Part shown: in pieces, positions 17,232 through 25,838 of the stretch | Numbering within the stretch: position 1 is the stretch's first letter | Layout of the letters: each line of letters starts with the position of its first letter | Assembly: GCF_010091945.1 (NCBI RefSeq) | Contig: NZ_WVIE01000006.1 | Location: forward strand, 62,001 to 126,000 | Direction: 5' to 3' | DNA from: Myxacorys almedinensis A | Lineage (GTDB): Bacteria > Cyanobacteriota > Cyanobacteriia > Leptolyngbyales > Leptolyngbyaceae | DNA length: 64,000 nucleotides | Program-made: the position numbers and the translations under genes | The notes under the pieces: generated by a model | Databases searched by the model: none | What the model was told of the DNA's origin: nothing | The model's input: only the letters and a program-made list of their open reading frames with translations

Positions 17232-17264
17232 CCGATTTTTGATGTCAGGAAATCGGTAAAACCT
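17232..17264. repeat. Inverted-repeat element, copy 2
   Basis: CCGATTT (17232-17238) pairs with AAATCGG (17250-17256), followed by TAAAACCT. It lies 90-122 bp downstream of curlin-like gene 2 and 54-86 bp upstream of curlin-like gene 1, so it could act as a 3' processing/termination element or as an upstream regulatory site. No T tract follows on the gene strand. Confidence 0.8.
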
Positions 17265-17353
17265 GATCGAACCGTTGTTCGCCTTATCGTTTACGTTGTG
17301 TTGGCATTATTGCCTACGCTAGATTTGATCCACTGTTGACCGTGCGATTGGTA

Positions 17354-17824
17354 CTAATGTTGGATAACCGTTGCATCTGTGGAATTACCTTGAACTGCGG
17401 CATTGCCCAACCCATGCTGTAGAACACCTTGGCTACCACTTTGCAGTACGGTAGCACCATTGATGTCAGGAGCCGGATAGTAGGGGAAAGGATAGACCGT
17501 CGAGCCTTGCAGCACCTCAGCCGTGGTCACATTTCCTTGAACCGCACTATTGCCTGCACCCACTTGAGTAACACCTTGAGCATTGCCTTGGTGTATCACT
17601 GCACCGTTGATATCTCCCACGGGGAAGAAGGGCGCTCCAGTTTGGGTGATGATCCCCGTTTGTTGGCTGCCTTGAATCGCGACATTGCCTAAACCAACTT
17701 GAGCGGCGCTTTGTTCAGAGGTTTGAACAACAGAAGCTGCGTTTTGGGCAAAGGCTGGAGTAGACACGAATGCAGCAGACAGAAGACCGAAGACTGATAG
17801 CTTGATTGCTTTTACAGATGACAT
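17354..17824 (-). CDS. Secreted curlin-like repeat protein 2 (paralogue of repeat protein 1)
   Basis: A 156-residue protein with signal peptide TPAFA-QNA and the same plan as its downstream paralogue: three 31-residue repeats at residues 31-61, 76-106 and 125-155, each with Q-x-G-x-G-N-x-A-x-Q-G, separated by linkers containing DINGA and YPFPYY. Both proteins end in a repeat followed by a single His (V-I/L-Q-H). ATG 17824 is chosen because AAAGGAAAT precedes it and the signal peptide starts there; the frame is open to 17893 but adds a polar leader. The pair looks like a gene duplication that included the downstream inverted repeat. Confidence 0.8.
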   Translation of the reverse strand: MSSVKAIKLSVFGLLSAAFVSTPAFAQNAASVVQTSEQSAAQVGLGNVAIQGSQQTGIITQTGAPFFPVGDINGAVIHQGNAQGVTQVGAGNSAVQGNVTTAEVLQGSTVYPFPYYPAPDINGATVLQSGSQGVLQHGLGNAAVQGNSTDATVIQH

Positions 17825-18374
17825 GGTGGTATTTCCTTTCACTGAATAAGGTTTGTTTTTGTTAGAGAAGATTCCGCTTCGCTGATTCGTCACAATTCGA
17901 TTTCTAACTTATGCACATTGCGTTGAGTTTTTCGTTTTCTTTTTCAACTCGTTCGCCATAAATGTGGTTGCGCTAGTGATGAATTTCGTGGTTTTGAATC
18001 TTGTGAGTTTGGATTGTTTTCTCTCACACTCAGCACTACGACTCCTCGATTGGGTTTATGCAGCGATCGCTAGGCTTTTTCTAAAATTCGGCTCTTGAAA
18101 ATGCTCATAATCCTTATATAATAGGGGTTTCTGAATTTCAGGAAAATTCTTAGTTGAGATTGATCTTGGCTCAAATAGCTGCTTTAGACGAGAGTATTTA
18201 AAAGCGATCAGCCTCAACGTTTGGTTGACCCCATCCCCGCAGCGATCGCTATGACCCGATCTGCATAATCTTCTTAAGTCAGTCTTATTAAAAATTGGAA
18301 GCGAAACCGTCATTTTATGGAAGCGATCGTTTCACCGCATCGGAGGATTAGAGAGCTAGTTATAGGAGGTTAAA
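17825..18374. promoter_or_regulatory. Divergent intergenic region, curlin-like genes / kinase
   Basis: About 550 bp between the leftward secreted-protein genes and the rightward kinase. It contains promoters for both directions and a strong ribosome site, TAGGAGGTT (18363-18371), just before the kinase ATG. An 85-codon leftward frame at 18056-18313 has no recognisable features and is not called. Confidence 0.55.
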
Positions 18375-19784
18375 ATGGTTGAGCATCAGTTAGGCGATGC
18401 CTTTGTCAAAATTGTTTATGCCAAGGTGCAATCTAACGGTAGAACCGAAATGGTTCCGCTTAAGCTTTATGTGGATGGGTCACTAGAACACATTACCCAT
18501 TCTTTGTTTGCCTCAGATTCGGGAGTTTCTCCGCAGGCAATGCTGGGCAATCGATATCTGGTGCAACGAATTCTCGGTCAAGGGGGCTTTGGGCGAACCT
18601 ATTTAGCCGCCGATCAATACCGCTTTGACGAACTCTGCGTGTTGAAGGAGTTTTTGCCTCATAAAATAGGCGATTATGAAACGCAAAAGTCGCGCGATTT
18701 GTTTGAGCAAGAAGCTAAAATTTTGCACCAACTTGAACACGCTCAAATCCCCAAGTTTCTCGCTTATTTCGAGGAAGACGAGCGCCTCTTTTTGGTGCAA
18801 GAATTTGTCAAAGGTCGCACCTATTCATCGTTGCTGAGAGAGCGCCAGCAGCGAGGAGAAGCCTTCTCTGAGCTTGAGATTGTTGAATGGTTGCAGCAGT
18901 TGCTTCCGGTGTTAACTTACATTCACGATCGCGGCATCATTCATCGCGATATTTCCCCTGACAACATCATGCTCCATCAAGATCACAATGTTCCAATGTT
19001 GATCGATTTTGGGGTTGGCAAATGGACAATTAATATGCCGTATAACGGTGACGAAACCAAGCCGGAACCAGAAACAAAACCTATTTATTCGCGCAAGCAT
19101 TCTGTCGTGGGTAAGATTGGCTACGCGCCCCATGAACAGCTTTGGATGGGTCAATGTTTTCCCAACAGTGACTTATATTCCCTGGCAGTAACTGCGGTTG
19201 TGTTGCTCACTGGAAAAGCACCTCAAGCCTTGATTGATCCGCGATCGCTAGAGTGGCAATGGCGCAATTTTGCAACCGTTAGCGATCGCTTTGCTGACAT
19301 GCTTAACACTATGCTGGAAAATAAGCCCAGTGAACGGTATTCCTCAGCCCAGGATATTTTGGCAGTGTTGGAGGAGCGATCGTTGCGCGATCTAACCGAT
19401 GGCAGCCAGTCTGCTGATCCAGTCACTGTTGTGAGCCGTCCGGCTTTGCCAATTAATCAAGCCAACACTAATCAAGCCAACACCAATCGAGCCAACACGA
19501 AGCAAACCAATATTGAGCAGACCGCACCGCCGCTGCGGGTAAGTCCGCCTGCGGCGTTGTCGTTAAACCCGATATTTATCAACCGTTGCGAACAGGAACT
19601 GATGAATTATATTGGACCAATCGCCGCTTTTTTAGTGAATCAAGTGATTCGTGAGTGGCGCGATCGCAACGGCAACCCAGAGCAAATGTCTCTTACCTCC
19701 GAAGCATTGGTCACAGCATTGGCAGAAAAGATTCCCAATCAACATCAAGCGATTGAATTTCAACGTCAATTGTTACGACTCTAA
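18375..19784 (+). CDS. Serine/threonine protein kinase with shared C-terminal domain
   Basis: A Hanks-type kinase of 469 residues with no membrane segment. The kinase domain spans about 61-335: glycine loop GQGGFG (68-73), catalytic Lys91 (VLKEF), HRDISPDN with Asp192, and DFG at 211-213. A low-complexity linker (361-382) repeats N-Q-A-N-T, encoded by 15-bp tandem units. The last 70 residues (400-469) form a small helical domain with YIGPIAAFLV and F-Q-R-Q-L-L, also found in triplicate at the end of the caspase protein at 23253-25838. The FHA-domain transporter gene between them could read its phosphothreonine products. ATG 18375 follows TAGGAGGTT. Confidence 0.93.
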   Translation: MVEHQLGDAFVKIVYAKVQSNGRTEMVPLKLYVDGSLEHITHSLFASDSGVSPQAMLGNRYLVQRILGQGGFGRTYLAADQYRFDELCVLKEFLPHKIGDYETQKSRDLFEQEAKILHQLEHAQIPKFLAYFEEDERLFLVQEFVKGRTYSSLLRERQQRGEAFSELEIVEWLQQLLPVLTYIHDRGIIHRDISPDNIMLHQDHNVPMLIDFGVGKWTINMPYNGDETKPEPETKPIYSRKHSVVGKIGYAPHEQLWMGQCFPNSDLYSLAVTAVVLLTGKAPQALIDPRSLEWQWRNFATVSDRFADMLNTMLENKPSERYSSAQDILAVLEERSLRDLTDGSQSADPVTVVSRPALPINQANTNQANTNRANTKQTNIEQTAPPLRVSPPAALSLNPIFINRCEQELMNYIGPIAAFLVNQVIREWRDRNGNPEQMSLTSEALVTALAEKIPNQHQAIEFQRQLLRL

Positions 19785-19903
19785 TTTCAGAATAGATTGC
19801 ATAAAAGATTTAAAGCAGTCGTATCAATCAATAGAACAATTAAAAAGCAAACCAGTTCTCTAACGTAATTATCACTATCTTACAACGCTAAAGAGGTCAT
19901 ACC

Positions 19904-20440
19904 ATGTCTCATTCAATTCAACGCATCGTTAAACTTAGTGGAATGCTTCCTATTTTACTAGGAATGATGGCATTTAGCCCAACCAAAGCTTCTGCGCTTG
20001 ATGTTTCACAGATTCCGCTCTTGGGTTCAGTGCTTCAGCGCGGCTTGTCGATAGAACCAAGCGTACGACTTTTAGATCAAGGCTTAAGCCGAAATAATGT
20101 GCAGCTTTGCGTTTTATCTTGCTCGCCGTTGCCCAATGGTATACCTCCTATCTCCTCTCCGCCAGCAGGTCGAGTTCTCGCACCCGGAACCGGAGCCGTT
20201 GGGGGGTCGCTTCCTCAGCAAATGATGCAGCTTCCCGCTCATGTGTTGCAGCAGGGAATGCAGATCCCAAATCAAATTTTGCCGTCCCAGTCGATGCCGC
20301 AACCGTTACCGCAAGGCGTTCCTGGCTTACCTCAACCGGGGCTTTCTCAACCGGGTCAAGTTCGGGCAGGGCAGGCTCCTGTGCTCCAGCAGTTGGGGCA
20401 AACATTGCAGCCACAAATTAGGCAAGCGATCGGGCGATAA
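19904..20440 (+). CDS. Secreted Pro/Gln-rich protein (unknown)
   Basis: A 178-residue protein with a signal peptide (about residues 1-31, TKASA-LD). The N-terminal mature part (LLGSVLQRGLSIEPSVRLLDQ) looks folded and includes two nearby Cys (LCVLSC); the remainder is low-complexity Pro/Gln/Gly (MPQPLPQGVPGLPQPG). The AAAGAGGTC before the ATG is a reasonable ribosome site. It lies between the kinase and the ABC transporter on the same strand and is closed by a terminator. It could be a cell-wall or matrix protein; no family recognised. Confidence 0.7.
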   Translation: MSHSIQRIVKLSGMLPILLGMMAFSPTKASALDVSQIPLLGSVLQRGLSIEPSVRLLDQGLSRNNVQLCVLSCSPLPNGIPPISSPPAGRVLAPGTGAVGGSLPQQMMQLPAHVLQQGMQIPNQILPSQSMPQPLPQGVPGLPQPGLSQPGQVRAGQAPVLQQLGQTLQPQIRQAIGR

Positions 20441-20470
20441 ATACAATTCATAACCTTGGGTTTCCTCCTT

Positions 20471-20504
20471 AGCCTCTCTTTTGACCTAGAAGAGAGGCTT
20501 TTTT
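20471..20504 (+). terminator. Rho-independent terminator
   Basis: AGCCTCTCTT (20471-20480) pairs with AAGAGAGGCT (20490-20499) and is followed by a run of T. It ends the transcript of the secreted Pro/Gln-rich gene before the ABC transporter. Confidence 0.9.
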
Positions 20505-20583
20505 CAGCCCTAATGGGCGATCGCACCTTGCATAACGCCCTGATCCTTGTCGTAGAGACAGATGAAGGCATTTTCAGCACGCC

Positions 20584-23043
20584 ATGTTTGGGAGTATTGC
20601 CATGATTGAGACCTTGCACAACGCCACCCTGATCAGCCAAGCTCAGCCCTTTATTGAATTAGACAATCACGGAGAGGTGTTGCGCTTTCAGTTGCAAGAA
20701 GCCCGGTATTTTTTGGGGCGCGATCGCACCTGGTCAGACTTGGAAATTCCCGAACAAGGATGGGATGTGCTATCAAGAAGGCAAGCCGTTTTACAACGGG
20801 AAGGCGATCACTATCGGATCTATGATGGTGATGGTCATAGTACTAGTCGAAATGGCATTTTTATTCGCCATACTCAAATTTCTGAACAGGGCTATGTGCT
20901 CAAGCATGGAACACAATTAGAAATCGGGCAAGATGCCAGTAATCAGATCAAATTGACGTACATTGATCCGGCAAGTAGCCCCACCGTCACGCCCAGTAAT
21001 CTACGGTTGGATTTGAAACGGCTACGAGAAACCCCGGTAGAACTTGGGCGAGAACCTGATGCGACTCGCTATGCCTCAATGACGTTAGAATCGCCGGTGG
21101 TGTCTCGTCGCCATGCCACCGTTTACGCTACACCAGATGGTGGGTTTACCCTGCAAGATCACAGCACCAATGGCACCTTTGTGAATGGGCAACGGGTCGA
21201 GCGGTTTGCAAAACTGCATGAGAGCGATCGCATTCGGATTGGTCCGTTTACGCTGGTCTATCAGCACGGGATCTTGGAACTTGCCGATCGCGGTAATCAG
21301 ATTCGTCTCGACGCCGCGCATCTCGTTCGCAAAGTGACGGATAAACTCAACACCGAACGAGTGATTTTAGACGATGTTTCCCTCTCAATCGAGCCGGGGC
21401 AGTTGGTCGCATTGGTGGGGGGCAGTGGTGCTGGAAAATCTACACTGATGAAAACGCTATTGGGAATAGAACCGACAACATCTGGAAAAGTTTATTTGAA
21501 TGGTGATGATCTACGGCAACACTTTGATTTGTATCGCTCTCAGTTGGGCTATGTGCCGCAAGATGATATTGTGCATTGCGACTTAACGGTAGAAGAAGTT
21601 TTACTGTATGCGTGCAAACTTCGATTGCCAGCAGATACCAATGCTAAGCAAATTGTGCAGAAAACGTTAGAGCAAATCAAACTCCACCATGTTAAACATA
21701 CGTTTATTCGTGACTTAAGCGGTGGGCAGCGAAAACGAGTTAGCATTGGCGTCGAACTGCTTGCCGATCCAAAACTGTTCTTTCTCGATGAACCGACTTC
21801 TGGACTCGACCCAGGGCTTGACAAAGAAATGATGAATCTGCTGCGCGAGTTGGCAGACCAAGGACGTACGGTGATTTTGGTGACTCACGCCACGGCAAAT
21901 TTAGAAGCGTGCGATCGCATTGCCTTTATGGGTCGAGGCGGCAAACTTTGCTATTTTGGGTCGCCTCAAGGCGCGCTCGACTTTTTCGAGATGCCAGAGG
22001 CTGATTTAAAGTATTTTGCAGACATTTACATCAAGCTTGATCAGGGCAAAACCAAGCAAGACGTTCACGCAACCGTGCAGCACTGGGCAACCAAATTTCA
22101 TCAGTCTCAGTCTCACCATTTAGCGCTAAATCCGGTTGGGAGGGAGTCTTCTAACCGATCTGCGCCATCAAACATGGGATCTCAACGACGCTATTCTCCG
22201 GTTCAGCAACTGAGATTGCTGAGCCAGCGCTATGGGCAATTGGTGATGCGCGATCGCATGAGTTTAGGCTTGGCACTGCTCACTGGGCCAATTGGCATCG
22301 CACTCATTTATCTGGCAGTGCAGACCCGCGATCCGTTGATCCCCGTTACGCCGCAAGACGCCATGCACGCCTCGCTCAGCTTGCGAACGCTCCTTGTGAT
22401 TAGCTGCATTGCGATTTGGGTCGGCATTTCCTGTTCTGCCCAAGAGATTGTCAAAGAAGCTCCTATCTACGCCCGCGAGCGCTTGGTCAATTTGGGGTTA
22501 CTGCCTTACCTCGGCTCAAAAGTGCTGATTCGCTCTGGCATTGCCGCTGTGCAAACCCTGTTGCTGATCGCTGCAATTTTGCTCAGCCTTCACTCGCCTG
22601 CCCCCGACCTGTTGCCCTGGGTTTTTGGGCTAGGCATGACCAACTTTCTCACCCTCTTTAGTAGCCTCTGCTTAGGATTGCTCCTCTCTACGGTTGTTAA
22701 AACTGAAAACCAGGCGAACAATGCTCTGCCGCTGATTATGATTCCTCAACTGATTTTTTCTGGCATTTTATTCGAGCTACAAGGCTTGCCAACCCAGCTA
22801 TCTTGGCTGATGGTGAGTCGATGGTCTGTCGGCGCGTATGGCGCATTGGTAGACGTGAATCAGATGATCCCTGAAGCGATTCAGATTCCGGGTAGAGCGC
22901 CGATCGCTCAACCACTTCAGGTTAATGCTGTGTATGATGCTACTTGGCAAAACTTGGGGTTGAATTGGGCAATGTTGGGCGCAAGTGCGATCGCCTATCT
23001 TGCGATCGCACTCTACCTCCAAAAACGCAAAGACGTGATCTGA
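20584..23043 (+). CDS. ABC transporter with two N-terminal FHA domains (ABCG-like half transporter)
   Basis: An 819-residue fusion. FHA domain 1 (about 39-115) has GRD and SRNG but Gln in place of the usual His in S-x-x-H. FHA domain 2 (151-225) is complete: GRE, SRRH (174-177), TNG (195-197), so it should bind phosphothreonine. The ATPase follows: Walker A GGSGAGKST (279-287), signature LSGGQRKR (378-385), Walker B FFLDEP (399-404). An ABC2-type membrane domain with about six helices occupies 555-815. The order ATPase-membrane matches ABCG-type exporters. The substrate is unknown. ATG 20602 is an alternative start. The kinase gene upstream is a plausible source of the phosphorylated ligand. 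Confidence 0.9.
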   Translation: MFGSIAMIETLHNATLISQAQPFIELDNHGEVLRFQLQEARYFLGRDRTWSDLEIPEQGWDVLSRRQAVLQREGDHYRIYDGDGHSTSRNGIFIRHTQISEQGYVLKHGTQLEIGQDASNQIKLTYIDPASSPTVTPSNLRLDLKRLRETPVELGREPDATRYASMTLESPVVSRRHATVYATPDGGFTLQDHSTNGTFVNGQRVERFAKLHESDRIRIGPFTLVYQHGILELADRGNQIRLDAAHLVRKVTDKLNTERVILDDVSLSIEPGQLVALVGGSGAGKSTLMKTLLGIEPTTSGKVYLNGDDLRQHFDLYRSQLGYVPQDDIVHCDLTVEEVLLYACKLRLPADTNAKQIVQKTLEQIKLHHVKHTFIRDLSGGQRKRVSIGVELLADPKLFFLDEPTSGLDPGLDKEMMNLLRELADQGRTVILVTHATANLEACDRIAFMGRGGKLCYFGSPQGALDFFEMPEADLKYFADIYIKLDQGKTKQDVHATVQHWATKFHQSQSHHLALNPVGRESSNRSAPSNMGSQRRYSPVQQLRLLSQRYGQLVMRDRMSLGLALLTGPIGIALIYLAVQTRDPLIPVTPQDAMHASLSLRTLLVISCIAIWVGISCSAQEIVKEAPIYARERLVNLGLLPYLGSKVLIRSGIAAVQTLLLIAAILLSLHSPAPDLLPWVFGLGMTNFLTLFSSLCLGLLLSTVVKTENQANNALPLIMIPQLIFSGILFELQGLPTQLSWLMVSRWSVGAYGALVDVNQMIPEAIQIPGRAPIAQPLQVNAVYDATWQNLGLNWAMLGASAIAYLAIALYLQKRKDVI

Positions 23044-23252
23044 CGCCTACGTGATCGTTTTGAACGTGTAAATCATAAAATTTGAGAAGTTTAATTTATA
23101 ACTACGGTTGCCGCATCTCGGCGGTTTGAGATGTAATGTTAACTGTAAAGCTCTGTACTCTGAACCCCTAGGTTGGAACGAAAGGTTAGAACGAAATGTC
23201 AAATGCTTCGGAGTCGATGGACTGTTCTTTAGTGTGTTGAGCGGGTTAAGAA

Positions 23253-25838
23253 ATGCCTCCAGTGGGTGTCGGTGCTAGTCGATTTGCGTTTGCCCTAGAA
23301 ACGGGCAGAGCAAAACTGTGGGTGCTCCTGATTGGGGTCAATCATTACGACGACGAAACTCTGCCCACCTTGCGGTACGCTGCTCTAGATTGCCAAGGGC
23401 TAGGCGAAGCCCTAACCGCCGCAACTCAGGCATTTCCCCAAAAAGAATTTCTGATTCATCACGATTTAGTCTCCAACAAGCCAACATTAGACGCCGTTCA
23501 AGCCAGTTTGCAGCGACTGGTGACAGAAGCCAAAGCAGAAGACACCATCCTCACTTATTTTTCAGGACATGGCATCGTAGATCCCGCCAGCCATCAGACG
23601 GTGCTGTGTCTTGCAAATACCCAAAAACAGAATGCGCCATCGACAGGGTTATGTCTTCAAAACATGCTACAGCAGCTAGGAGACTGTAGCGCCCACAGCC
23701 AGATCGTTTGGCTCGATGCCTGTCATAGTGGCAATATCACCTTACAAGGTGCGAAAGGGCAGGCGGTTGATCCGGCATTGCTGAATCCGACGCCACAATT
23801 GCTAGACCTGCTGAGACAGCGCGCCGCTAAAAGTCGCGGGTTTTATGCGCTGCTGTCGTGCGATCAAGGGCAGCAATCCTGGGAATTTCCTGACTTGGGT
23901 CATGGGGTGTTTAGCTATTACCTGATGCGCGGGTTGCGAGGCGAGGCGGCAGATGCCCACGGCGTGATCGATGCGGATGGACTCTACCGCTATGTTTATC
24001 ACCAGACACTTCAGTATGTAGAGCAAACCAATCAGCAGTTGCGGTTGGTCAACCAGCAAAAGCGCAACAAAGGCGACTCGCAGTTTCATTCAGAATATTC
24101 GTTGCAGACCCCGAAGCGGATTGTTGAAGGAGTCGGCGAAACGATTTTGGGACTCAAGCCTAAAACGACCCAGTTTTGGCAAGAACGACAGGCACTCTTG
24201 ATTAACGGATTGACGCACTATCCGCTCAGCATGGCATTTGCAGACGTGCTGCACCACAACGGTAGCTTTGATTTAGAGTGCTTTCCACCGGCTGATCGCC
24301 CAAGTTTTGATTGTTCGTGGTTGGAGGTGAGAACTGCGATCGCGCGCTTTCTCCAGTCTGATCCCGCTTTGCCAAAGCCTCAGATCAGTGCGGGAATGCA
24401 GCAGATTGCCACCCGGTTGCTTTACCTGCGGGGCAGCATTGCCACCTCGGCAGATGGCGATTCTTGGCTCGTGTTGGGCGATGGTGTTCAGATTAGCCGA
24501 GCGTGGCTCCGGCAGGAATTGCGGCGATCGCCCACGGCGCAACAAATTGTGATTCTCGATTGTCCGGGGGCGGTAGGGCTAGAAGATTGGCTGGAAGATC
24601 TCAAAATTGCTTCAGATTATGGGCAGTGTATTCTTGCCTGCGCCTCTCCGTTAGATGAGCCAGAACTATTTGCTCAGGTGCTGTTAGAAGCCTTGATTGC
24701 CGCAAATCCTCGTACGGGATTGTCGATCGCAAGCCTGCTCGCCAAGCTGCAAACAAATCTCGATGGATTGGGGTTAATGTGCCATCTTTGGCTGTCAGGA
24801 ACCCAAGGCTTGATCGAAGTGTTGCCCTCGACGTTGGGAATCGATGGTTCTTCGACTCCGCCAGAGCGCGAGAGTGCTGCGCCCCTAGAGGTTACTGCGG
24901 CTTTGTTAGAGATGCCCAAAGCACCCGCCCAGCCGTTGCTTGAGATCGGCACACCTGCGATCGAGATCGCCGAGACAACTCTGCCGGTTTCTGACCTAGC
25001 AGAACGTTTGACACCGATTCTGCTCTCTTTGGTGGGCCCTGTCGCGCCCCTGGTTATGGCTCAAGCTGCTGCCCAAGCCGATGATCCGCAGGGGTTGATT
25101 GAGGAGTTGTTACTGCTCGTACCCGCCGCCCAACGCGCCACGTTTGAGCAGCAAGCCCAATTTGCGATCCAGCAAGCCGCGCGATCGCGCATAGCCGAAC
25201 CCAGCGAATCCTCGCCAGAGCCACTTGCCGATGCCTCCGGTTCTCCCACTCACCCATCACCGGCTCTTTCGCACCCTAGCTCAGAGCACACGCCGCCCCA
25301 TGAGTCTGCGCCAGACATCGTATTATCTGCCGAATCGTTAGCAATTGTTGAGTCTGTTTTGCTCGATGTAGTGGGGCCGATCACCCCGGTTTTGCTCAGC
25401 CATCTTCCGCCGCACATCTCCAGCGTTGCGGGACTCGTAGCAACGCTGTCAGATTATCTTTCTCCTCAGCAATGCGCGGTGGTTGAGCAACGGTTGAGTG
25501 CGGCAGTTCCAACGGCTACACCCCCGACTGTATCTCAGCCCCCGGCGCTGGTAGAGTCGCTCAATCCTCCTTCTGAGGGGCACGGGCGTGGCATTGCAGA
25601 CTCGCGCGATCGCCAAGGCATTGATGAGAAATTTATTCAAACCTGTGAGTATGAGTTGACGCTGGTAATTGGGCCGATCGCAAAATGGATGGTGACTGGG
25701 CAGCGAGAAGCGATCCGTGCTTGCCCTACGGGAACTGCGTCATGGTCGTCTGAGGCCTTTGTTGAGGCGTTGGCATCTAGCATTCCGGATGCCCGTAAAG
25801 CGGCTGAGTTTCGGCAGCGAGTGCTAAAGTCTGCTTGA
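23253..25838 (+). CDS. Caspase-family (C14) protein with pseudo-caspase and three C-terminal repeat domains
   Basis: An 861-residue protein. Residues about 20-285 form a caspase/metacaspase domain with catalytic His106 (FSGHG) and Cys157 (LDACHSG). Residues about 310-525 look like a degenerate second copy: LYLRGS stands where YFSGHG is expected and VILDCPGA where LDACHSG is. Three small domains follow, each with a V/I-G-P-I/V helix: 583-645, 696-753 and 793-861, separated by Pro/Ser linkers. The last is plainly homologous to the kinase C-terminus (400-469 there). Such sharing suggests homotypic docking between kinase and protease. ATG 23253 precedes the first strand by about 20 residues. Confidence 0.88.
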   Translation: MPPVGVGASRFAFALETGRAKLWVLLIGVNHYDDETLPTLRYAALDCQGLGEALTAATQAFPQKEFLIHHDLVSNKPTLDAVQASLQRLVTEAKAEDTILTYFSGHGIVDPASHQTVLCLANTQKQNAPSTGLCLQNMLQQLGDCSAHSQIVWLDACHSGNITLQGAKGQAVDPALLNPTPQLLDLLRQRAAKSRGFYALLSCDQGQQSWEFPDLGHGVFSYYLMRGLRGEAADAHGVIDADGLYRYVYHQTLQYVEQTNQQLRLVNQQKRNKGDSQFHSEYSLQTPKRIVEGVGETILGLKPKTTQFWQERQALLINGLTHYPLSMAFADVLHHNGSFDLECFPPADRPSFDCSWLEVRTAIARFLQSDPALPKPQISAGMQQIATRLLYLRGSIATSADGDSWLVLGDGVQISRAWLRQELRRSPTAQQIVILDCPGAVGLEDWLEDLKIASDYGQCILACASPLDEPELFAQVLLEALIAANPRTGLSIASLLAKLQTNLDGLGLMCHLWLSGTQGLIEVLPSTLGIDGSSTPPERESAAPLEVTAALLEMPKAPAQPLLEIGTPAIEIAETTLPVSDLAERLTPILLSLVGPVAPLVMAQAAAQADDPQGLIEELLLLVPAAQRATFEQQAQFAIQQAARSRIAEPSESSPEPLADASGSPTHPSPALSHPSSEHTPPHESAPDIVLSAESLAIVESVLLDVVGPITPVLLSHLPPHISSVAGLVATLSDYLSPQQCAVVEQRLSAAVPTATPPTVSQPPALVESLNPPSEGHGRGIADSRDRQGIDEKFIQTCEYELTLVIGPIAKWMVTGQREAIRACPTGTASWSSEAFVEALASSIPDARKAAEFRQRVLKSA

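Noticed and set aside
18056-18313. 85-codon leftward frame
   Set aside because: No ribosome site, no recognisable motif, and it sits in a regulatory gap.
20148-20414. 88-codon leftward frame
   Set aside because: Antisense to the secreted Pro/Gln-rich gene, whose signal peptide, ribosome site and terminator support the other strand.
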